From: Haliclona indistincta
Taxonomy: Eukaryota; Porifera; Demospongiae; Haplosclerida; Chalinidae
NCBI GenBank assembly: GCA_964017065.1
Contig: OZ024784.1
Coordinates: 11,327,152 to 11,391,151, forward strand
DNA length: 64,000 nucleotides
Direction: 5' to 3'
Positions 1 to 11,742 of the stretch are shown one piece after another (the stretch's first letter is position 1; every line of letters begins with the position of its first letter). The position numbers and the translations under genes are program-made. Below the pieces are notes generated by a model, which saw nothing but the letters and a program-made list of their open reading frames with translations, searched no databases and was not told the origin of the DNA.

Positions 1-1
1 C

Positions 2-787
2 ATCACTTTCCTAGGCATTGAAATCGACTCCGCAGCTCATCAACTGCGATTACCAGAATCAAAACTATCTGAACTTCAAGCTGAGTTAATAACATGGCAT
101 AAACGTAAGAAATGCACCAAGCGTCAGCTCCTGTCACTGATTGGGAAGCTCTCATTTGCGACCAAGGTCATTCCAGCCGGCAGACTCTTCTTTAGGCGCC
201 TAATCGACCTATCGAAGAAGAAGAAACGTCTCCATCATCATATTACATTAAACAAAGAAGCGCGGGCTGACATTCACTGGTGGCTCACATTTCTTCCATC
301 TTGGAATGGCATAGCCATGTTTGTAGAACACACGTGGACAGATGCCGACACCTTGGAACTCTATACAGACGCATCAGGACGCCTAGGACTTGGAGCTTAT
401 TGGGCAGGCGAATGGATTCGAGGTGACTGGTTACCACACCAACGCAGATCCATTCAGTGGCAGGAGTTGTTTGCGATTGTAGCAGCAGTAACAACATGGC
501 AGTCTAAGCTACGAACCAAACAAGTCAGATTCTTTTGTGACAACGAGCCCATTGTCAAGGCATGAAAAAAGCAGTCCTCAAAACACCCAGCCATCGCTAG
601 CCTACTACGCACTCTCTTCCTCATAGCCGCTAGGAACAACTTTACAGTTGCACTCATACACCTGCCTGGCAAATACAATTGTATTGCAGATGCACTCTCC
701 CGTAACCAACTGTCACGCTTCTTTGCTCTTGCCCCACAGGCCAACAAGGTTCCCACTCCTCTTCCAGCATGCCTCAGACAGCTCTGA
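2..787 (+). pseudogene. DIRS-type retroelement 1: 3' part of RT plus RNase H
   Basis: The reading frame is open from the window edge and begins in the RT thumb region (FLGIEID). It continues through the connection region (RQLLSLIGKLSFA, WWLTFLPSWN) into an RNase H domain with LYTDASG near 360, WQELFA near 460 and CDNE near 538. It ends with an IADALSR motif near 690. This order, with a tyrosine recombinase directly downstream, is the DIRS arrangement. One in-frame TGA at 563-565 replaces what the context suggests was a Trp codon; the frame is otherwise intact, so the copy is young but dead. The 5' half lies outside the window. The frame ends 19 bases inside the recombinase frame, an overlap usual for the family. 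Confidence 0.85.
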
Positions 788-1818
788 GAGCAGAAAAACC
801 TAAAAGAAGATCTAACCACAAACCATCAACACCCAAGCACAAGGGCAACAGATCACGGAACGGCACAAGGCACACCTCTACAGCTAGAGGAAATGCATTA
901 AAGCAACTAAATCATCTCCACAGCATTGCAACAGCATCCTCATCACAATCCTCATACACTAGTGGTCAACGTCGATTTACCAGATTTTGCCGCAATATCA
1001 AAGCATCTCCAATTCCAGCATCAAAAACTACAGTGGCCCTATTTGCAGCAGCACTAAGTCGCACACTTGCACCATCATCAATCAAAGTGTACCTTGCAGG
1101 TGTATCTCTACTTCATCGTAGAGCTGGCTTCTTAAGCCCGACATGCCACAACCCTGCGCTACAGCTAGCGCTACGAGGGATATGTCGCCAACACTCAACC
1201 CAGAAAAAGGAGAGAAAACCCATCACACAATCAATGCTCAATCGGATTCTCGCTCACCCGCAAGACTGTCATAAATGGTGCCACCATGACCGTTTGATGC
1301 TCAGCGCAGCCCTCAGCTTGGCCTTCTACGGCTTCCTACAGGCAAGCGAGTTTACCGCTCCATCAGAACACTCATTCAACCCACACAAGCACCTCACCAC
1401 ACAAGACCTGACTATTTCTAGCAAGAAAGTTCTGTTCAACATCAAACGTTCAAAGACTGACCAGACTGCGCAAGGACACACCATCACATTGCACGCCACT
1501 GGTGGTAAGCTGTGCCCAGTCCGCCTGATCATAACCTACCACGAAGGGAACCAGAACAGCAGGAAGAACCAACCGTTGTTTACACGGAAACAAGGCAAAC
1601 CACTCACTCCCAGCTGGTTCAGGAGAACTTTAAAAACGCTACTAGCACATCTGGGCTATGACGCATCGCAATACAACACTCACAGCTTACGCATAGGAGC
1701 AGCAACGTCAGCAGCAGAAGCCGGCATCTCCACCAAAACTATCAAACGACTTGGACGCTGGCGAAGTCAAACATACCGTCGGTACATTCACACCAACACC
1801 CAACCAGCGTACAAGTGA
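769..1818 (+). CDS. DIRS-type tyrosine recombinase (349 aa), Arg I replaced
   Basis: This is the integrase-equivalent of DIRS elements, a tyrosine recombinase that inserts circular cDNA. The basic N-terminus is followed by a SAM-like core-binding domain (residues about 60-150, LAPSSIKVYLAGVSLLHRR). The catalytic domain has a Lys in SKTDQ near 220, HSLR at 305-308, LGRW near 326 and the nucleophile region YRRY at 336-339. The first catalytic Arg, normally in a GFLRxSE context, is Gln191 (GFLQASEF, codon CAG at 1339-1341). A CGG-to-CAG change would explain this. The frame is full length without stops, but the enzyme is probably inactive. The ATG at 769 overlaps the upstream frame. Confidence 0.85.
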   Translation: MPQTALRAEKPKRRSNHKPSTPKHKGNRSRNGTRHTSTARGNALKQLNHLHSIATASSSQSSYTSGQRRFTRFCRNIKASPIPASKTTVALFAAALSRTLAPSSIKVYLAGVSLLHRRAGFLSPTCHNPALQLALRGICRQHSTQKKERKPITQSMLNRILAHPQDCHKWCHHDRLMLSAALSLAFYGFLQASEFTAPSEHSFNPHKHLTTQDLTISSKKVLFNIKRSKTDQTAQGHTITLHATGGKLCPVRLIITYHEGNQNSRKNQPLFTRKQGKPLTPSWFRRTLKTLLAHLGYDASQYNTHSLRIGAATSAAEAGISTKTIKRLGRWRSQTYRRYIHTNTQPAYK

Positions 1819-2110
1819 GCAGCACAGATTATGACACAAGAACCCCAGTGGCTATTTAATATTCTATTATATCATTTGAGTTCATTGAGCATTTATCCAC
1901 AATTTCACTTACTAATTGTTGTAAAACTGTCAATCAGCAGAGCAAGCAGCGTACGGCGCGGCATCATTTGGGGGAAGCTTCCTGGGCGGTATACCTAAAT
2001 TGTCTCCCCAAACGAGCAAAGGGAGATTGGATCAGCATCCATTTAACTGAAGAGTCAGCACTCTCAATGTCATAATAGGTGCCTGCCAGACCCCCATGTC
2101 ATGCCTAACA
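1819..2110 (+). mobile_element. DIRS element 1, 3' terminal noncoding region
   Basis: This noncoding stretch follows the recombinase. Near 2050-2110 it contains GAGTCAGCACTC followed by a region ending in GCCTAACAAATAA. A recognisably similar block (GAGTCAGCACTC, then GCCAAACATAATAA) follows the other DIRS element near 24393-24455. This suggests that both mark the DIRS 3' terminus. I cannot place the exact element end. From 2111 to 2289 I see only AT-rich sequence. Confidence 0.5.
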
Positions 2111-2289
2111 AATAAGAATATTTAATATTGATTATGAACACCATTACGGCATGTCACGAAGTAGCCGCATGGTCATGAAGAAGCTTTAATCACCTTATAA
2201 ACCTTCACAATGTGAAGGATAATGAAGGATTTTAAAATAGTTTCTGAAAGATTATTAATAATTCAGAAACTAATTTTAAAGAAAATTAA

Positions 2290-2515
2290 GAAGATTTCTA
2301 TCGTAATCAAAAGGATGTAGGGTTGTGAATTCTACCACTGTAAACTAACAAGGGACAAGCATGGAATGGTAACACCATTGACTTGCTAACAGACCCCTAC
2401 ATCAGTGGCTACTGTAGATGAATATAGCTAGTTCAGCTAGTTGCTGCTGACTGACACCTGATGTACATTCAGCTTGTGACAAAATATTGATCTTATGTCC
2501 AGCCACTGCAGTGGT
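2290..2515. repeat. Partial copy of the AAAGGATGTAGGG hairpin MITE
   Basis: One arm and part of the interior match the complete copy at 39771-40182. Shared pieces include TTTCTATCG, AAAGGATGTAGGG, GCATGGAATGGTAAC and TTGACTTGCTAACAGAC. The interior is in the opposite orientation to that of the complete copy, and the second full arm is absent. From 2516 to about 2814 I see no gene. Confidence 0.6.
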
Positions 2516-2814
2516 GTAGGAAGATTATTTTGAAAGTGATGCAGGACTTAAAATGAGTGGGCGCACAAAGCGCGGGCGAAAATTATTGCTAATCCAGTGT
2601 TTCGCTAGCACAACACAGTACGTTGTGCCGCGAATTTGCAATCTTGGTCTTGCTGAGGCAGATGCGTGGACGATCGCTTGAAAAGTATGCAAAAAATAAC
2701 AACTATTGCTTTGCGCTTGTTTAATTAATGATATTCACAAAGCCTGGGCATGTTAATTAGTAGTGAGTATTATTAAATGTTGGTTGCACGTTGTGTAACC
2801 ATGGTTAATGTTGG

Positions 2815-4497
2815 CTGCAGGCTGCGGCGGCAAACACTGCTTCACTGAGTGCCCAAAACGACGACATTCCCCCCGCAAAGCGACAAGCTCACAAACATGG
2901 TTGCATTCCCATATCCCTTCCCACGCACAACGTATTTAACCCCATTACCCCTGTTAAGATTGATAACCTCATTACGGAGCTAGCATCATATCCTGGCGAG
3001 CATTTAGCCCAATATTTAATCAACGGCTTCTCTAAAGGCTTTTCCATAGGCTATACCGGTCCCCACCTAGCCCATCGTACCCCAATCTTTCCTCTGCCCA
3101 TGACCACCCTCGAGTAATCTCATCATACGTCGAAACCGAATGCATGTTAGACCACACTGCCGGTCCATTTTCACTTCCACCTTACACTCCTTTCAACACA
3201 AGCCCACTGGGCGCTGTTCCTAAAAAATCCGGCAAATGGTGAATAAGCATGCACCTGTCGCACCCCCCATGCACAAGCGTCAATGACAGCATCCCAATTG
3301 AAGAGTTTTCTCTGCGCTACATAACTACTGATGCAGCTGCAGACGCAATCATGTCCCTAGGCCGTGGTTGCTACCTTGTGAAAGCCGACATAAAGTCTGC
3401 CTTCCGTTTATGTCTTATGAGAACAGCAGATTGGCCCATACTTGGCTTCCAGTGGGAAGGAAAGTTCTATTTTGATCGCGTCCTTCCCTTTGGTCTGCGA
3501 TCCGCACCTTTCACTTTCAACTGTCTCGAAGAGGCCCTGTGCTGGATCCTTAGACACAATTACTCAGTAGGCATCATCATGCACTACCTCGATGATTACC
3601 TCACAGCTGCACACTCACAAGCAGAATACGAAGCAAATCTCCATCAGCTCATAATAGTTTTCGGGCACCTAGGGATACCTCTTGCTGAAGAAAAACTTGA
3701 AGGCCCAAGCACGGTTATCCCCTTCCTTGGGATAGTTTTGGACTCGGTGCGGCTGGAGGCTCGACTCCCGGAGGACAAGCTTTCTCTCATCAAGGAGTCA
3801 CTGGGGGTGTGGCTTCTCAAAACTGCAGCTACAAAAAGAGAGCTCTTATCACTCATTGCCACCTCTCATTCACAGCAAAGGTGATTCCACCCGGTAGGAC
3901 ATTCTTGCGTCGGATGATCGACCTATCGACCTCTGAGCATCGGTTAGATGCCACAATTACCCTTACCGACCCGTTTCAAAAGGACCTACGCTGGTGGTAC
4001 AATTTCGTCGGCAGCTGGAATGGTCGCAGTTTCTTACTCTCACCAAAATGGATGGCAAACACCACATTGCAACTGTTCACAGATAGCTCAGGTGCGATCG
4101 GTTATGGCGGTCATCTTGGTTTCAGGGCTGATGGTTACCAGCCGATCAGAGAAAAATCATCCAGTGGAAAGAATTATATCCAATCGTCCTGGCTGCAGCA
4201 ACATGGGGTAGTCAATGGTCGACCAAGCGTATCCTCTTTCTATGCGACAACGAGGCTGTAGTGTCAATACTATGTTCTGGCACCTCTCACTCGCCCGAGA
4301 TTATGGAGCTTGTACGTAGTCTACACCTCTGCGCAGCCAAATTCCAATTCATGCACTCAGCAAAGCATATTCCTGGTATCTCTAATACCATCGCTGATGC
4401 TCTCTCTCGTTTCAATATGCAGGCGTTCCGGGAGCTAGTTCCAGATGCAGAACCACACCCAACTACCCCCACCTTACCTCCCTCAACCAACATATGA
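2815..4497 (+). pseudogene. DIRS-type retroelement, decayed RT and RNase H
   Basis: A broken pol-like region. The N-terminal part (2868-3114) encodes the pre-RT segment typical of DIRS elements (YLINGFSKGFSIGY) and ends at a TAA. GAVPKKSGKW near 3210 is followed by TGA, then the RT body: VKADIKSAFR, LPFGLRSAP, and a catalytic box YLDDY at about 3589-3603. A frameshift near 3880 leads into the connection and RNase H frames (QLFTDSSG near 4074). A second shift near 4150 leads to LCDNEAV and IADALSRF near 4390. No tyrosine recombinase follows, so the 3' part is lost. It is more decayed than the element at the window start. Confidence 0.8.
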
Positions 4498-4652
4498 CTT
4501 AGAAGGAACCCGCCCCAGGGATTTTCCCCATTTAAACCTGACTATAATGATAGGCAATGTAGAACTTTTTGGATAATTCCTTTCTGTTCCTATATTTTTC
4601 AGTACTTACTCGACACTTCTAGATTATTCTTCTTCTAGAAACTTCTCTTTAC

Positions 4653-5573
4653 TATAAATGTTATGCGCAAACCATGGATCGGGACAATCCATGGATTGCG
4701 CTGCTCAAAATATGGATCCTTGCTGGGCAATCCATGGATTGCCCAGCACTTGCGCGATCCATGGATTGCGCAACCACCGTCACATGTGTCAAGCATTCGT
4801 GCAAAAGAAGAAAGGTGATCAGTCGAGAGAAAGGAAAGGATATCGTTGCTTATCTTTCGGCTGGCGAACGGTGAGACTGAGGAGAGCAATTTCTGGCTGA
4901 AGTCTCGTGGATTTCGCCTATTAGATTACCCATGTGCAGCTCTTGGACTGAGGAACTCAAGTTGTTGTGTTTATCAGCCAAGAAAACAGCATGGAGCAGG
5001 AAGAGTCAGGCAGTCTTCCACTGAATGGTATATGCAATGTTTTCGTCTTGCACACGATGTTCTCTTTAGAGAAGTATTATTTGCAATGAACTATCTCTGC
5101 TAATATTGTAGGCTGTAATACTAGCGATATTGAACTGAGAAGAACCCCGGGATTTCTATAGAAGATGCTACATGAGGCCTTCTATTGCTAGTGTGATCAC
5201 TGCATGCTCTGCCAGCTATTACAGCCTGAACTCAAGACTCATACAACCATAATTATTCATCTCATGTATCTCAATCTTGCTGCCTCAGGTATAAATGTTT
5301 ATTAGCTAGAATACTATAGGCAATCAAGTTGAACAGCATTGCTGCCGGAGATGCTTCAGTGACGAACGTCAGTGGTTTTGTAGCCAGAGTCCTCCGCTTC
5401 TCACGAGCGTCCATGCATCAATGGTTTGGCCGAGATCCATACTTCGAGTCCCTCGTTTGCGCGATCCATGGATTGAGCAGACAATCCATGGATTGTTGTG
5501 CAAAGCACGGATCCATACTTTGGGCAGCGCAATCCATGGATTGTCCCGATCCATAGTTTGCGCACAACATAAA
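4653..5573. mobile_element. Nonautonomous TIR element with internal ATCCATGGATT repeats
   Basis: The ends are inverted repeats of about 65-70 bp (4658-4723 against 5502-5568), sharing TGCGCAAAC, ATGGATCGGGACAATCC and ATGGATTGCGCTGC. Within each end the palindromic word AATCCATGGATT occurs repeatedly, so each terminus is itself a chain of small inverted repeats. The interior has no convincing coding region; the short frames here read across the repeats. The target duplication is not clear, though TA is possible. Confidence 0.7.
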
Positions 5574-6396
5574 TACTATTCTTTTTGTAATGTAAATCAG
5601 TTACCAATTTTGCTCCATTTCACTGAGTTATCCGTTCTACGTCGAATACGAGCAACTACCCCTTGGCTCTATCACACCATTATTAATTTTATTGACCACG
5701 CCCATTATTTATTCACGAATAGCCAGTAATTCGCAAAATTCACGAAAATTTTCTCCCAACAAAATTTCCTGCTATACGGTACGGCAAAACAGCATCCAGC
5801 ATCCAGCATCCATACAATGGCAAGTTTTATCACAAAGCACAACCAACGCTGTTAATCATTTTCAGCTAGTTTTGGACTTCATTTAGGCCTGGTGACTGAT
5901 ATAAAAATTAGGTGATGTGTAAGTAAGCAAACAGCACAATTTAGACCATAATAAAAATTCTTATTCTATGCTATTTCCAGAAACACTGAAGCCCAATAAC
6001 TGGCGAGGGACTCTGCCACTTCAAACCCTGGGTTAACAGGGGACACCCCTTTAAATTCCCTCGTGGGATACATTTTAGTAGGAGGGCGAGCCGAAACTAC
6101 GCACTGTTTAATATGCATGGCAACTGTTAAGTACTGTATACTCAGCCTATCTGCTACCAATGCTGCTCGTCTTCTGCAAATGGACTTAGTTTGACCATAT
6201 TCTAAAGCACTTTTCACACTATTTATGACGTCTAAAGCAGGTAGAGCCAAATATGACACCTATAGGTATCATTAGAGGTTAAAGGGTTAAAATAGGCTGC
6301 TGTGCTAATGTGGCTTTAAAGTGGGCCAACCTGTTAATATTGTCCATGTTGCAAATCGCTTGATAACATACACATACAATGCCAAAATACACTAAC
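5574..6396. other. Intronic sequence without recognised gene
   Basis: AT-rich sequence with no coding region I can support. It lies downstream of the last visible exon of the spectrin-repeat gene. The next exon should begin in phase 2, and I found no candidate for it. Confidence 0.5.
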
Positions 6397-6533
6397 CTAT
6401 CATCAATAACATGGATTAGTCGTTGTGTTTCAACAAAAGCTTCATCATAACTGCAATCACTTTTAAGACTTTCCCCTGCTTTGTTAAGAGATTTGACACT
6501 TGCTTCTTTAGCAATAATATCTGATTGCAAATT
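6397..6533 (-). CDS. Spectrin-repeat gene, exon 5 of those visible
   Basis: The acceptor is TCTTATAG before 6533 and the donor is AG|GTTAGT after 6397, both on the minus strand. The exon has 45 codons plus two bases, entering in phase 0 and leaving in phase 2. The peptide runs from NLQSDIIAKEASVKSLNKAG to HVIDD. The I..K...V..LN..GE.L pattern is the helix B signature of spectrin repeats in the dystonin, dystrophin and nesprin families. It continues the helix left open by the exon at 19628-19954 (EEQLSVLQ), which supports direct splicing. The next exon is not in the window. Confidence 0.75.
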
Positions 6534-6596
6534 CTATAAGACCAATAAATAGTTTGAGACACATGTATAAGCATTCATACCAACAGCAATGACAAG

Positions 6597-7570
6597 TAAG
6601 GTAAATGGGGGTAATTCCGTAATATTTCCACTTCTACGACGTATATTTTTTAGTCGTGCAAAGAGAGCAAATTTCCAAGCTTGACAGGTATATGCTCCTA
6701 CCTTTGTAGAATCTGCATATCAAGTTTCAAGCTGGGGAATCGATTGGTAGGCGAAGGAGCCGCGTTTGTACCCCGACAATTGGAGTGGGGGTAATTCCGT
6801 AACTTTCCTATTTCATACTGAAACCGCTCTACTGGAACGAAAGCAAGGACAATCTGTCTACAATATAGCATGTGCTAATCCTTGACTATCATGGATTAAT
6901 ACTACAGCGTAGATTGCTTGTGCAAGCCTTCGAGTACAGAAATAGCAGAGCAAAATTCTCACCTTTTCGGAGACTGTGGTCTTATTTGATCGATCGGCTG
7001 TTATACATGCACCTTCACACGAATAAACTTATCGACACTACCAGCATGAAGCTAAGCCATCTGGCATGCCTTGCAGCAAGCAAGAGTTCCAACGCAGCTG
7101 TCTTTTCTGAGATTGAACTACGAAGCTATCTTGCTGTAAAAAGGTGGAGCCTTAATCAGCCCCGCCCTATCAAAAGTCAATGGCGTGAATCACCTAGGTA
7201 GACTAGGTGCGTTTATTTCTCAGGAAGGACAGCTGCGCCAGAGTCCATATTTGCTGAATATTATGCCAGATGATCATTTAGCTACATGCTGATAGTGTCG
7301 AAAGAACTAGTCGCGTAAAGGTACCCGAACAACAGCTGATCGCGCAGACTACTGATTTTTCGAAGCTTACAAAAAGGTAAGGATTTTGCTCTGCCGTTCT
7401 ATACTATAAAGCCAGCACAAACGATCTCCGTCAAATAATTAATCTACTATAGCCAGAGATTAGCGCTTGCTATGTTGCACGCCGATTCCTTTTGCTTTCG
7501 GTCGAGCAGAATGGCTTTAGTACAAAATTACGGAATTACCCAATTTACGGAATTACCCCCGTTTACCTTA
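6597..7570. mobile_element. Nonautonomous TIR element, GGTAAAYGGGGGTAATTCC ends
   Basis: The left end, about 6600-6622, reads GGTAAATGGGGGTAATTCCG; the complement lies at about 7541-7567. The subterminal motif GGGGGTAATTCCGTAA recurs at 6786, and a shorter version lies next to the right end. No transposase is visible in the roughly 970 bp. The left flank is TAAG and the right flank CTTA, so the duplication is uncertain. Confidence 0.7.
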
Positions 7571-8161
7571 ACGTAGGTATTTATTAAAAAATAATAAAAT
7601 TACCCTAAGATTTTTCATGTCACGTGTACCTGTATCGCGAGGTACACGTCACATGTATGTTTAATGGTGCTTAAGATTTGCAGGTATTGCAAGTTTAATT
7701 GTGGTGACTGGCAGTGACAGGCAGCGTTTGACAAGCAGCTAAGCAAGGAAGATGACAAGCTCCAGGATTATTTGGTTGTTCCTATAAATCCTATAAATGA
7801 CAGCAGCACAAGTTGGTAGTTATGAGCATTATTTATTAACCCTCAGCGCATGCGCGAGGGTTACGGTACTTGTATAACCAGCAGCAGTGAATAGCAGTCG
7901 CTGAGCAGAGTCAGGTTGCCAATTACTGTCAATTTATTTCTTGATAACAAAATTTGTTTTGCAAGGTCTCTATTACTTGCTATGCAGGTAGAAAGGCAAG
8001 AACTGAATGGTTCTGAACAGCCAGAGTATTAGCAGTCCTGTCAAACAAGGCATTTTGGCAAAAAATGGCGAAAATGGCCAATTTTGGCAATCTAGTGGAC
8101 TTCTCGTAGGTGCAGTAAAAATTTCACAATAATCATTCAACGATGAACGTCTGTGCTAATA
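7571..8161. other. Intronic sequence with two small hairpins
   Basis: No gene recognised. Two perfect short inverted repeats are visible: CGTGTACCT / AGGTACACG around 7622-7650, and TAACCCTC / GAGGGTTA around 7838-7863 with a GCGCATGCGC loop. Confidence 0.45.
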
Positions 8162-8890
8162 CAGTGCTTCCAGTCTAGACATTCCAAAATTGCACATTTC
8201 ACTAACATGAAATGTTTTTACTCATAAAAACTGAACGATAGGTTTTATAGCAGTCAAACTTGGTGAGAAGGCTGATACATCCTTCTAGAGTAAGTGTGCT
8301 TAGTCTAAACTGCAAGCCTTACTTGATCTCAAAGATACAAATGGCGAACCCCTCCATCCACTCTACTGACAGTGTCTCATGCACTCCTCCATCAAAACGT
8401 ACATGTAGAGTAGTTGTGTCAACTGATTTATGCTAGTGTGTTTGTATTTGCTATGCGAGTTCTGTTTTGTGTTTGTTCCTATAATTATTGGTTGTATAAT
8501 AATGATGATTTGGTACAGTTATTCAGATTAGTCATTATGGTTGATTGGGAGTGTATAGTGTTTGTACACTAATGGAGGGGTCTGTTACCCATACACTCCC
8601 CTAGCATGGTTTTGTTGCATTGAATGCGCATGCTCTGGAAGTTAAGAGCTATGCTACAGTCTCACCCAGTTGTTGGCTAGGGGCTGGGGCCTGCAGGACT
8701 ACTGCTGTCCTTTGCTGAGCTACACAGCTCTCAGGCTCCAGTCCTGGGGTGAGCGCTAGTGTGTAATTGCTATTTGTTGTTGTTCAGCATATGGGGGAGT
8801 GGCCCATGTGCATTTACCAATCTATCTCTTTCCCTACGGGTGTCAGAGGCATGAAGGAGGTTGTCTCTCCACCTTCACACTACTGTTAAG

Positions 8891-9299
8891 AGTCAAGAAA
8901 AAGCGCTCCGCAGGCAAGTTGCCTTATGCCTTAGCTAATCACAGCTCTTCGCTCGTGGCTGTAACTTACACCGTCGGCGAATATGAGGTGCTGGTAGCAG
9001 CAGCACTCGCCCGATCTGTTCGTCTTCGTCTTAGTTATGACGTGCCAATGACTGTTGCCAGATTGATGACGTCAATTTATCTGCATATCCGATAGAATAT
9101 GCGGGAATGTACGGTCATCAACTAGGCTTGGAAAACGTCATTGATACGTCATAAACTAAGACGAAGACGAACAGAGCGGGCGAGTGCTGCTGCTACCAGC
9201 ACCTCGTATTCGCCGACGGTGTAAGTTACAGCCACGAGCGAAGAGCTGTGATTAGCTAAGGCATAAGGCTACTTGCCTGCGGAGCGCTTTTTCTTGACT
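8891..9299. repeat. Large hairpin, arms about 162 bp
   Basis: 8891-9052 is the inverted complement of 9137-9299 with few mismatches, and the spacer is 84 bp. Outer arm ends read AGTCAAGAAAAAGCGCTCCG and its complement. The structure fits a foldback-type MITE nested in the CAGTGCTTCCAG element. The open frame across 8799-9095 is a by-product of the arm sequence. Confidence 0.75.
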
Positions 9300-9326
9300 C
9301 GCAAAGTTGCAGATTTTTGAGTCTAA

Positions 9327-9785
9327 AGGCTCGTCCGCACTAGGGCTCTAATGCGGTTCAATGCGCATTCGTAACCAGTTTAATCCCGTCCGCACTACAC
9401 GTCAATTTTACTAAACTGAATCTATGTGAATCAATGCGCATTCGTTCCAATCCACCTACAGAGGTGCGTTGAAGTGACTTGAAACTGGATTGGATGTGGG
9501 TGTGGTCTCAAACACATGACGTGCGGCTAGTACAGCGCTAAAGAAGAAAGCTCTGGTCCACACTCGGGCGAAGAAAGGGCGCGAAACACACAGACTAGCG
9601 ATGGTACGTGGTAAGACCAGTTTTTTGGCTGTTTAGCAAGCTGTTGCTCACGTCACATGACGCGATCAACATCAGCAAGTCGATCCAATGGCGACCAGTG
9701 CGGACATGCGGTAAGCAGATCGATTCGCTTTGATCCGATCTTTAGCTAATGCGCATTGAACCAGTTCTGTAGTGCGGACGAACCT
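9327..9785. mobile_element. 459-bp MITE copy 1 (AGGCTCGTCCGCACTA ends)
   Basis: Terminal inverted repeats begin AGGCTCGTCCGCACTA on the left and the near-complement ends at 9785. It is flanked by the 3-bp duplication TAA. A second copy of exactly the same length lies at 38639-39097 with CTA flanks. Internal motifs AATGCGCATT and GATCCGATC are shared. Short TIRs with 3-bp duplications suggest a PIF/Harbinger-type nonautonomous element. Confidence 0.8.
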
Positions 9786-10140
9786 TAAAAACTTTCTGAC
9801 TTTGATTTTTTGTTGATTTTTGAGTTTGTTTTGGACCGAACTTTAGTTTGCGTGATAGTTAAGCATTGGCTCTAGAGTATTTGCTAGATGAACTAGTTGT
9901 TCGCCTGCACACCGAAGATTTTTCCTTAACTAAGCTTCTTACAGATATTATGGTCTAAAAATAAAAGCTAATTGGGTGTTTCCGACAACTGCCACTTCGC
10001 CATTTGTATCTTTGAGATCAAGTAAGGCTTGCAGTTTAGACTAAGCACACTTACTCTAGAAGGATGTTGATCCTTCTCACCAAGTTTGACTGCTATAAAA
10101 CCTATCGTTTAGTTTTTATGAGTAAAAACATTTCATGTTA

Positions 10141-11742
10141 ATAGGGTCATTCCATGTGAAATCAACCACACTTTGAAAGTTCAAGTTACAGAATTGCACG
10201 AAACTTGGTACACATGTTGGGTAGAGTAAGGTTATTACTGTCCTGAAATAAAAGTGATCTATGATGAATGGCTTCTGAGATATAGCCAATTAACTATCGG
10301 ACTTTTTAACGAAAATGCCTTCGATATCTGTTACTCATGTCATTGTAACTTTTTATCAGAACATTTCTACATCATGAGGCTAGTACCATCTTATAGCTCA
10401 TGAAAGTGGCTTTCACATGAAGTGTTGTAAAGCTTCATTTTCAAAATTTATTAATTAATTAACAGGTTGTTAAACTTTGACCTATGATTTCTCAAAAAAC
10501 GCTGCCTGAATTTTTTGGTTGTGAATGTATAATCATGCCACACTATTGGTCTATCATTTGCCAGAGTTTAGTTTTGGGGCCAGCACGGGCTACAGAAATA
10601 TGTCTAACGAGCTATGAATAATCGGCTAGTAAGAACCAATATCATGGTAAAAACAAACATACGAGTGTACCATTTGTAATAAAAATTGATCATTGCCCTG
10701 CACATACAGTATGTTGAGTGTTACTATCCATGTGACATTTTTAGATCATGGTTTATAGCTTAAAATCTCAAAAATTTTATACCTAGTCTATATTCAAAGA
10801 AGTACATGCACTATCTGTGCACTATAGTTATTTTCTTGTCACTAGTTACTGCTATAGTCATGGGTGTGCCAACAATAAGCATTAAAATATGCTTAGTAAA
10901 AATTACCATGAACTTGAGTGAGTGCAAACAGTGAAAATGAGCCTGAGCAAGCACATCTTGTGAACCTATCTGACCAGTACAATCATCTAGCAGAAGGCTT
11001 GAAAATCACACTAGAGTTCAATACAGTCCTGTAGTTAAACAATTCATGGGTCTCCAAAACAATGAGAAGTTAATCTCAATAAATCATCAAGTAAGCATTA
11101 AAGTGGTTAATTTTCTACAGATTTTCCATATAGTTTTAAAATTAATGTTACTAAACATCTGATAATAAGCTTTAGTAGTATTTTAGTCACAAATGAACTG
11201 TTTTATTACAAATTTTACACTTGTATGTTTGTTTTTACTATGATATTGGTTTTTATTAGCCGATTATTCATAGCTCGTTAGACATATTTCTGTAGCCCGT
11301 GCTGGCCCCAAAACTAAACTCTGGCAAATGATAGACCAATAGTGTGGCATGATTATACATTCACAACCAAAAAATTCAGGCAGCGTTTTTTGAGAAATCG
11401 TAGGTCAAAGTTTAACAACCTGTTAATTAATTAATAAATTTTGAAAATGAAGCCTTACAACATTTCATGTGAAAGCCACTTTCATGAGCTATAAGATGGT
11501 ACTAGCCTCATGATGTAGAAATGTTCTGATAAAAAGTTACAATGACATGAGTAACAGCTAGCGAAGGAATTTTCGTTAAAAAGTCCGATAGTTAATTGGC
11601 TATATCTCAGAAGCCATTCATCATAGATCACTTTTATTTCAGGAAAGTAATAACCTTACTCTACCCAACATGTGCACCAAGTTTCGTGCAATTCTGTAAC
11701 TTGAACTTTCAAAGTGTGGTTGATTTCATATGGAATGACCCG
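10141..11742. mobile_element. Palindromic element, arms about 535 bp (GGGTCATTCC ends)
   Basis: 10144-10680 is the inverted complement of about 11207-11741 with a few mismatches; the centre of about 525 bp is unique. The ends read GGGTCATTCCATGTGAAATC and its complement. It splits the right terminal repeat of the surrounding CAGTGCTTCCAG element, whose sequence resumes after 11742, so it arrived later. The flanks share TTA. Neither arm holds a coding region I recognise. Confidence 0.75.

Noticed and set aside
4658..5556. Several short frames rich in the peptide from ATCCATGGATT
   Set aside because: They translate the palindromic repeat words of a TIR element on both strands.
5966..6259. 97-codon minus-strand frame as the next spectrin-repeat exon
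   Set aside because: It lacks helix signatures and no acceptor in the needed phase 2 precedes a spectrin-like peptide.
8799..9095. Protein-coding gene of 98 codons
   Set aside because: The frame runs along one arm of an inverted repeat and has no recognisable motif.
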